Shown one piece after another: positions 57,097-64,000 of a stretch of DNA of 64,000 nt. The translations under genes were made by a program, and so were the position numbers. How positions within the stretch are numbered: the first letter of the stretch is position 1; every line of letters begins with the position of its first letter. The DNA lies in NCBI RefSeq assembly GCF_000143415.4, contig NW_003314261.1:620001-684000 (forward strand), read 5' to 3'. The notes below the pieces were generated by a model that was not told the DNA's origin, made no database searches, and saw only the letters and a list, made by a program, of their open reading frames with translations. This stretch comes from Selaginella moellendorffii (taxonomy: Eukaryota; Streptophyta; Lycopodiopsida; Selaginellales; Selaginellaceae).

Positions 57097-58502
57097 TTGG
57101 AATTGAGATGGCGCAGCGTGCTCTTCCCGCCCAATCAGTACACGAGGAAATTCCTCGAGATCAACCAGCCCCTGGTCACATTCGTCCCTAAGGCACCATC
57201 CACGGACAAGGTGCGAAGCAGGAGAATGCCCAACGAGGTTTTGCAGCACGCGATGAAGAGAGCCCTTCTCCGCCACTTCATTACTTCCAGCCGGTAAGCA
57301 CGCATTCCATGTTTCACTTATAGTCTCATTCTCTGCACAGAGTAGCCAAGTCTTGCACTAAGTTATTATTGATGGCCTTTTGGTATCTCACCAAGCCATC
57401 AGCATTATCGGAAAATTACAGACATGGCTTGGAAGTCAACGCTAGCTTTGTGGAAACTGAAGACAAAGGAAATGACCACTCAGCTCAAGAAGCTGAGGTC
57501 ATCGAACTGAAAGCTGGTTACAAAGAGGAAGACATGAAAGTGGAAACTGCATCAGAGGTATGATCCATCTCAAGTCTTGCAATTTTCTCAGTTATGATTT
57601 CCTAGATCAAAGAAAGAGACGATGACGACGAAGCTGATACATCCGAAGCAGAGTCTCTCGATGGAACTGATCAGGGATCAAGAGAAAGGATCTCCTTGTC
57701 AAAGTATTTGATCCTCGGGTGTTCAAGCTTGGAGACTTCGACGACCCCTGGGTCACGGTTTTGGCAATTGGAGAAACGAAAACGCTGGAGAAGGATGCGA
57801 TCTATCAAGCTCTGGCCTACGCTTGCAAGGAAGGACTTGTTAATCTCCACAAGGAACGCGTGGCTCCGATCTTTGTCATGCAATGGGCTTTCAATCGTTG
57901 AAGTTACGCCGTGCTTGACATATACGGATCGGTCAGTCTTCTGGGAGTTGCGATCACCGATGAGTCCTACGAAGGTACTCCACGTTTTAAGTTTTCATTC
58001 TCCGGTTTTCACCGTATTTCTGGCCTTGTGATGCAGATTTCAAGAAACAGCAGAAGAGCCGATAGATGCACCTGCACAGGAAAGGTGACGTCGAGCTACG
58101 GTTTTCCAAAGACGATCTTCAAAAGAAGCTAAGTTGCGGGTGGGATCTTATGCGCAAAAACTGCAGCTCATATCCGGAAATCGACTACCCGGATGGTCGG
58201 TATCTTGTTGCTGAGGTTTTTATCGAGAAACGAGTAAGATAGCTTTCGGGCTTCCAGTCGGTTGTCTGTCTTGACCATTTGTTTTTTCTTAGAACTTCTG
58301 TCTACCATCCCTGAACGTCGCCATACACACGAATGTTGGTGTTTTGAAGCTGTTTGAGGCACTCATGAAGATTGTGATCGGAGATGAGTGTTTGAAGTGG
58401 AGTGTTGAGGATGTTGAGCGAGATGTGGCGTGCAGGGAAGAGTACCATGGTCGGATTATGGGTGCTCTTGTGGATCCACCTCCAAAGCGTCAGAAACTCT
58501 AG
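57097..58502 (+). pseudogene. Gene with possible PD-(D/E)XK nuclease signature, partly broken
   Basis: I do not recognise the family. Exon blocks: FPPNQYTRKFLEINQPLVTF with MPNEVLQHAMKRALLRHFIT and a GT donor at 57295; MAFWYLTKPSALSENYRHGL up to a donor at 57559; an acidic block (ERDDDDEADTSEAESLD); then VFDPRVFKLGDFDDPWVTVL, AIGETKTLEKDAIYQALAYA and VAPIFVMQWAFNR. The D ... G-E-T-K ... Q-A-L-A-Y spacing resembles the D/ExK plus QxxxY motif of RecB-like PD-(D/E)XK nucleases. This is an inference. Later blocks read DVELRFSKDDLQKKLSCGWD and a basic PPKRQKL end at TAG 58500-58502. The frame shifts near 57690, and a TGA follows AFNR at about 57900, so it is probably a damaged gene. Confidence 0.5.
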
Positions 58503-58683
58503 CAGGATTAGTTATGACAACTGCAAGGATCGTACATACCAACCAAATCTTCCTCATAGGATCTGGCAAAGAAACACTATGGAAGCTGGACTTTTGTGGT
58601 AGTCGCTGTGGACGAAGCCCTCTTGGATAAAAAAACCCAGCCACTAGCATTCAACACTATATCATTGATTCAATTTATCCAAG

Positions 58684-58691
58684 TGTGTATG

Positions 58692-58757
<66 letters not shown>
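58684..58757. repeat. (TA)n microsatellite
   Basis: A TG/TA start leads into roughly 30 uninterrupted TA units. It could extrude as a cruciform. It marks the boundary between the preceding gene and a gypsy relic. Confidence 0.95.
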
Positions 58758-58760
<3 letters not shown>

Positions 58761-58899
58761 CGGAATATTAAATGTGGGATCTAAAACATGTTTAAACATT
58801 ATATCATTTATATATATGAAAACTCAAATATTAATTGGATAGAAATAAGTAACGAAATACATTTTATTTGCATATAAAACTAAAGCACTTGTTCATGGA

Positions 58900-61230
58900 T
58901 CTCTTTGCATTCCAACAAGGAGCAAATGCACGAGTATATCACAAGGCTTTTTCTTACTAGGAGTGTGTGGCAAGCCAAGTGGTCACAAAAGAGCGCTATG
59001 GAGTCACAACCTTTGTTTCAGGACTCAAAGGCAACTTATAGCACAAGATGCAAAAGCAAGACTTTGGCACTTGCTTAACTTTTTTGCATGATTAGAGAAG
59101 GATATGCTCTTAAAGCTTGGGATTGCCAGAGTCAGATTCGACAAGATTTATGCTGTTCTTGTCATTGATCATGCTTGCACCATCAACATGGCTTGTCCAG
59201 CTCATGTTCCAAGGGAGAAATTGACAGGTATAGTGATTGGTGGAAATGCAATAGTATCATATTCTTCTCCTCCAATAACAGCAACAGATCTTAGAAGAAC
59301 TGAGACACCTCAGGACACCTGATGTTGATCGTCCTCCATCCTTGGATGATGTTGGCAACATGTTGTTCATACTCAAACAGATTGCCACAAAAGACTATTT
59401 CTGATAGCATTCATCACACCGCCTTCCCCAACAAAAAAGGCTCCCTTCTGTCATCACTAGTGATCATCCCTCATAGCTGCCCACAACGCTCGAGCAACGG
59501 ATTTCCAATGGTTTTTCTAGAGCTACTATATGATGCTTATGTCCCCAGGCTCCACATTCTCCATTGTGCTTCCATCCTACAATACACTCCTCATAACTCA
59601 TTTGTCCAGCCCAACATTAAATACACCACAAATGCCCATTACCCCAGTGGCAACACAAACTGGTGACAAGGCCTCTAGCACCAGCTCCATCTGCGATGAT
59701 GATCTTCTTTCTATTGCAGCTGCTTTGGAGGCTACTCAGCTTGGGCTTCCTACTCCAGCAATTCTGTCACCTTTCTTGGTGATACCTCTCATCACTCACT
59801 CCCAAGGCCATGAAGGAGATCTAGAGAGTGTTGTTAGTGCAACATCTCTTTTAGAGAACCCTCTAGAGCTCTTTACAGCATACTTTGACGGTGCATGATG
59901 CCCTCTCAATCATCAAGTAGGAATTAAAGTATGGATTTTAGACCATTAAGAGAAAAAGGTGGCTCAGCTCTCTAGAACACTTCTAGCAACTTCAGCCAAT
60001 AAGATGGATTATTTGGCCATGATCTCTACCGTGGATCTTGCCTCACAACATGGAATCCACCTTGTCCACTATCTAACAACTTAGTGGCAAGTATCATGTC
60101 TGATATTTGGCAATGAGCAATTGATTTCACGTCTCTATTTTACACTATCAGCTCTGACACCAACGGTTGTTCACTCCCTATGCCAATAAAATCCTCCAAA
60201 TAAACTCTCTCATGAGGCGATTGAGACGATGCATGAGTGAACTTTGACAGCTCCTATAATAATAACCTTCTATGACATAGAGCTGCCTCTAGACATGTTT
60301 GAGACTGCCAACACATCTCCAACCCAGATGATTGTTGCAAGCAAGGCTTCCTTTTGGACAACTTAGATATCAATCTTTAAGCACCAGCCTTTGGATTGAG
60401 TATGAAAACTAACTCTTGGAGATTTTTCATTCTTTCAAGGAAGTATTTGCTTGAGACTACTCCCACCTTAGAGGCATCCCTGTGGAAGTCATTTTCACAA
60501 GATCAAGCTCTTTAATTATGTTGTCCCAGTTTGCTAACACATATGACATTTTAGCATAGCATTGTTGCCATCAATTAAGGAGGAACTCATGAAACTTCTA
60601 CAAGCAGGCTTCATCTCTTTTATCTAGTGTTTATACTAGGTTTTCAATTGTGTAAATCCAATGGCAAATTGTAGATTTGCATAGATTTTTGCAACTTCAA
60701 TGACATCACCTTTCAAGACCACTTTCCAACACCTTTTTTCAATGAGCTTCTGGATGACTTGGTTAACCATGAATACTTCTCCTTCATGGACAGCTTCAGT
60801 ACAGATCACCATTGAGCCATCAAATCACTCAAAGACATTGTCTTAGACACTATGGGACATTCTTTTTTATTCAGTCCTCCTTTACAGCGTATGCAATGCT
60901 GGCTCCACTTTCCAATGTTTCATGACATTTTCTTTTCACGACTTATTAGGAGATTCTCTGTGGGTCTACATGGATGATCTTTCCACAAGGTCACTTCTTT
61001 TGAGGAGCATTTGCAGCACTTTGAGCAGGTTTTCACTTATTGTTAAGAGGCAGCCCTTGGTGACAGTAAACTTGCACTTGTCTAGGTTGAGAGTGAAGTG
61101 ATGATGTTAGGGTTTGACATCTCCAAACAAGGCAGAGTCCCTCATGTGGCAAAACACTAAAGCTTTCACCCCCAAGCAGCTGCACTATTTCATTGGGGTT
61201 GTTTAGGTGGTTTATCCAAGTTGGATTTAA
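58900..61230 (+). mobile_element. Second gypsy-type relic, different family
   Basis: Plus-strand pol remains are visible despite many stops and frame changes. LLQAGFIS, then SNGKLRICIDFRNFNDITF, HFPTPFFNELLDDLV and HEYFSFMDSFSQY (60580-60830) are reverse-transcriptase motifs. VYMDDLST at about 60964-60987 is the catalytic Y-x-D-D block, and EHLQHFEQVF follows. LGFDISKQGRVPH near 61110 is the usual connection. An open block at 59530-59898 (ICDDDLLSIAAALEATQLGL) may be gag-pol spacer. LTRs were not found. The orientation is opposite to the first gypsy element. Confidence 0.7.
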
Positions 61231-61329
61231 TTTAGAGAACAATTCTCAATAAAGATTTTATTCCTCTAGAAACCAAAATTTAATATTGTATTTCTTCCTA
61301 CCTTGCTCTTTCTAGTGTAGAATAAACAT

Positions 61330-61975
61330 TAAACTCAAAAACTGCTACTACAAAAAGGATATGCCCATGTTCTTAACTTTCTTATAAGTTACAAGAATTG
61401 TATTGTAAGAGCTGAGAGTAAAGATCTGCTAAATGCCCTGCTTGGAAATATGGAAGATCATTGTATCAAAGGTTTAGTCTCAAAAGTAAAAAATAATCAA
61501 CACCATATTTCTCAAAAGCATTCAATATATCAATTTTACTGAAAAATAACAGTGGAGATGGGAGGTATCGATCCTCCTACCTTTTACTTGGCTATACCAA
61601 TTGAGCTACATCCTCTGATTATTGAAATTAGAGGATTTTATTAGCATTTTTTTTCTTGGGCTTGGATTTTGGGCAAGATGGCTTGAAGGACGAGGTTCCT
61701 CTGCTGTGAGCGCATCTGAAGCTGTGGAAGATCGATCTGAGGTACTAGAAGATCGATCCAAGACACCGGAAGATTGAGGTGAGGCAATCGAGAGGAGATT
61801 AGCAGCCCCTGGTGACATTCATCTAGGATTCCAATCCGCTCTTCCCACCCACAGTATTGCTCAAGACCAACCTGGTGACATTCGTCCCTGAGGCGGACAA
61901 GGTGCAATGCAGGAGAAGGTTCTGCTGCACGCGATGGAGAGAGCGCTTCTCCGCTCTTGTATTTGATAAAAAACA
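61330..61975. repeat. Decayed copy B of the PPR-tRNA-gene segment
   Basis: The order follows 56650-57290: a PPR 5' fragment (61385-61450, TACAAGAATTGTATTG, then aatgccctgcttgg), a broken tRNA (61553-61615), then the start of the ExK/QxxxY gene (GACATTCGTCCCTGAGGCGG near 61880; gcatggagagagcgcttctcc near 61930). All coding parts are destroyed. Confidence 0.7.
61553..61615 (-). pseudogene. tRNA-Ala pseudogene, anticodon arm deleted
   Basis: Acceptor, D-arm and T-arm match the other two tRNAs (TAGCTCAATTGGTA; GGAGGATCGATACCTCC), but about 10 nt of the anticodon arm are missing and acceptor pair 2 is A-C. Length 63 instead of 73. It cannot function. Confidence 0.85.
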
Positions 61976-61984
61976 CTAATTTTT

Positions 61985-62370
61985 TTTTTATCTCCCATAA
62001 GCTGCAAGAACTGTGTTATAAGAGACAGTGTCTCGTTGAGGCATGGAATAAAATATGAGTAGCGCATTTGTTAGATGCCCTGTTTGGGAATATGCTGAGA
62101 GAAGTGTGATGATCGTCTTCTCCGGCAATGTGTCTCGATAGAGACTCCCGTCTCAGAGCAAAAGAAAGGAATCTTGGAGCATCAAATCAACAAAAAGAGC
62201 AGAATATTTTCAAGGCCCAAAACAGTATTTGGAGATGGGAGGTAATCATTAACATTAGTTTAATGGCCCAATATAATGATCCAAACCTTTTAGGGTTTGG
62301 ATTTTGGAGGCAATTGAGGTGGTGCCCACCCAATCAGTGCGAGATCAATTAGCCCCTGGTCACATTTAAA
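61985..62370. repeat. Decayed copy C of the segment, tRNA excised
   Basis: 62000-62170 is very close to 56670-56870 (PPR 5' end), with a short deletion and lost frame. At 62230-62245 only the last bases of the tRNA remain (TGGAGATGGGAGGTA), joined directly to the tRNA's 5' flank (aacattagtttaatggcccaa). The AGGGTTTGGATTTTGGAG and GAGATCAATTAGCCCCTGGT blocks of the nuclease-like gene follow. Confidence 0.75.
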
Positions 62371-62389
62371 TTCATATTACATTTCTATA

Positions 62390-63640
62390 TGCATCTTCTA
62401 AGATCTTTCTGGCATGGAAAAAAAACATTAAACTCAAAGGCTTATACTGCAAAAAAGATAAACTCTCTCATAAACTACAAGAATTGTATTGGAAGAGCTG
62501 AGAGTAAAGATATATTAAATGCCCTGTTTGGAAATATAAAAAGTTATTGTGTCAACATTTTGCTTCACTTTAGTAATTTCTCAAAAGCATCAATGTTTCT
62601 AAAAAATAATAATGGAGATGGGAGGTATCGATCCTCCTACCTTCTACGTGCTGTGTAAATGCTCTACCAATTGAGCTACATCCCCTGATTATTGGCATTA
62701 GAGGATTTCATTAGTAGTTTTTTACTTGGGCTTGGATTTTGGGTTGCGAGCGCATCTAAAGACTGTGGAACATCGACTGGAAGATCGATCCAAGACACTG
62801 GAAGATTGAGGTGAGGCAATCGAGAGGAGCATTCATCTATGAGGCACCAAGTTAGTTTGGGGATTCCAATGCGCTCTTCCCGCCAATCAGTAGACGAGGA
62901 GATTGCTCGAGATCAACACGCTGCTGGTGACATTCGTCTCTGAGGCGCCATCCACGGACAAGGTGCAATGCAGGAGAGCACGCGATGGAGAGAGCGCTTC
63001 TCTGCTCTTCCTTGTGCGCATTCTATGTGGTCTTGCCCAGTTTCACTCTACGATTCTTACAGAGTAGCCAAATCTCGCGCCCACGAAAGTTCATACGAGC
63101 CGCTACACCATGCCATCATCGATGGCCTTTGGTATCTCACCAAGCCATCGGATATAGACTGAAACTCGAGGCTGGCTGAGGACGAAAGAGATGACCATTC
63201 GGATGAAAGTGGAAACTGCGTCAGAGGTATGATCCATCGCTCAAGTTTTTGCAAAGTTCTCATTGATAAGACAATGGCGACGAAGTTGATATGGAGTCTC
63301 TCGTTACTGTTAAAGTATATGATCCACGGGTGTTTGAGCTTCCCAGAGTCAACGATACCTGGGTCACGGTTTTGGTGATTGGAGAAACGAAAACGCTGTG
63401 AGCAATAAGATGAACCGCCAGAAAAACCAGGCAAACCATGGTCACCGGCTATCTTGGATTCGAGATTTACAACATCGAGCCTCCAGATACCATCAAATGT
63501 TCTCTATGTCCAAAATACTCTCTTGTGATTCCTGTTCCTTGCACTTAAAATCAGGTACTGCGATTCTTCCTACCAGGTGAAAGATCTTAAATCTTTTTTG
63601 GTTGGAACTCTATCGACGAAAAACTTCTTTTCAAACTCAT
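62390..63640. repeat. Decayed copy D of the segment
   Basis: A PPR fragment (62456-62550), a tRNA-Ala-like sequence (62613-62685), then parts of the ExK/QxxxY gene: KSRAHESSYEPLHHAIIDGL at about 63068-63130, a block VKVYDPRVFELPRVNDTWVT and LVIGETKT near 63310-63400. After ETKT the frame ends at TGA, before the QxxxY part. It is better preserved than copies B and C. Confidence 0.7.
62613..62685 (-). tRNA. tRNA-Ala-like (anticodon AGC), unusual loop
   Basis: A full 73-nt cloverleaf. The acceptor GGGGATG/CATCTCC has the G3-U70 pair, the D-arm is GCTC/GAGC, the anticodon stem is TTTAC/GTAGA with loop ACAGCAC (anticodon AGC, alanine), and the T-arm is GGAGG/CCTCC. Position 33 is C where U is nearly universal, and T54 is A. 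It may be a pseudogene in spite of good pairing. Confidence 0.6.
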
Positions 63641-64000
63641 TTGCAGCTTGATCCTGGTAGGCTTCGAGGCCTCTTCCTGCTATCTGCGGCTTCCACCCCG
63701 AGGTAGATCGGCGATTACGATCTCGTCGAAGATGGTAAAAACGACCTCTATAAGTTTGAGGAAGAGATTTTGGAGCCCTTGACGTCGTGGCAGCTTGAAT
63801 GGATCCACATTCTTCGACTTCACATAGAGTCCATAGAGTTTGGAGTCAGCTCCCAACCCCTGGAACGCAATCACACAACTTGGATGAACAAATTGCTTAG
63901 ATATGATCTCCCACCTCGAATGCCTGCTTGACAAGAGAAACTCCGGCGTTATAGCCATCACTGTCGCCGGTGCTAGAAAACCGAAGCCCTCACCTGTGGA
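63641..64000. other. Window end, unassigned
   Basis: Frames exist on both strands at 63680-63961. A minus-strand block (FLKLIEVVFTIFDEIVIADL) looks coding-like but I cannot assign it, and the window ends. It may belong to copy D or to a gene continuing outside. Confidence 0.35.

Overview
The window looks like nuclear DNA of a seed-free vascular plant, most likely a lycophyte close to Selaginella moellendorffii. This is an inference from three things: compact genes with introns mostly of 45-70 bp, several intronless PLS-class PPR genes, and plant-specific families (CURT1, ARGOS/OSR, class III peroxidase, TAA1/TAR, SPARK receptor kinase) beside a complete-looking IFT172 gene. IFT172 is an intraflagellar-transport gene kept only by plants with swimming sperm. 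No database search was possible.

Layout. 0.6-2.2 kb: one unrecognised multi-exon gene. 2.2-6.9 kb: AT-rich, gene-free, with decayed repeats. 6.9-8.5 kb: three unrelated gene fragments packed together (coiled-coil exons, a receptor-kinase N-lobe, the 3' half of a serine carboxypeptidase gene). 8.7-13.7 kb: a Ty3/gypsy retrotransposon with two LTRs and an inactivated pol. 15.2-43.6 kb: the dense gene block, holding a glutamate-carboxypeptidase-like M28 peptidase, a serine carboxypeptidase, a PPR gene, a class III peroxidase, IFT172, a NIPA-type Mg transporter, CURT1, a double-WHy LEA protein, a SPARK receptor kinase, a second PPR gene built of 93-bp repeats, and a P-loop NTPase of Crinkler/RHS type joined to a PHD-like finger. 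43.7-47.2 kb: degraded DNA with a composite TAR/NTPase fragment, an AT-shifted gypsy relic and the 5' half of a second carboxypeptidase pseudogene. 47.2-56.9 kb: an uncertain degraded gene, a TAA1/TAR-like aminotransferase with a partial 3' duplication, a PPR relic, a MAP3K, an ARGOS-like gene and a third PPR gene. 56.9-64 kb: a segment holding a PPR 5' end, a tRNA-Ala and a gene with a possible PD-(D/E)XK nuclease signature, repeated up to four times in decayed form, with a second gypsy relic between copies.

How the genes relate. They do not form operons and act in unrelated processes: sperm flagella, thylakoid shape, organelle RNA processing, cell-wall peroxidation, auxin-linked growth (TAR, ARGOS) and kinase signalling. 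Many neighbours are very close (51 bp between convergent stops at 41.5 kb; about 110 bp between tandem genes at 39.4 kb), as expected in a small plant genome. The most unusual content is at the edges: the NTPase-PHD gene, the ExK/QxxxY gene family with its tRNA-Ala companions, and complementary halves of one carboxypeptidase gene beside two copies of the same gypsy family.
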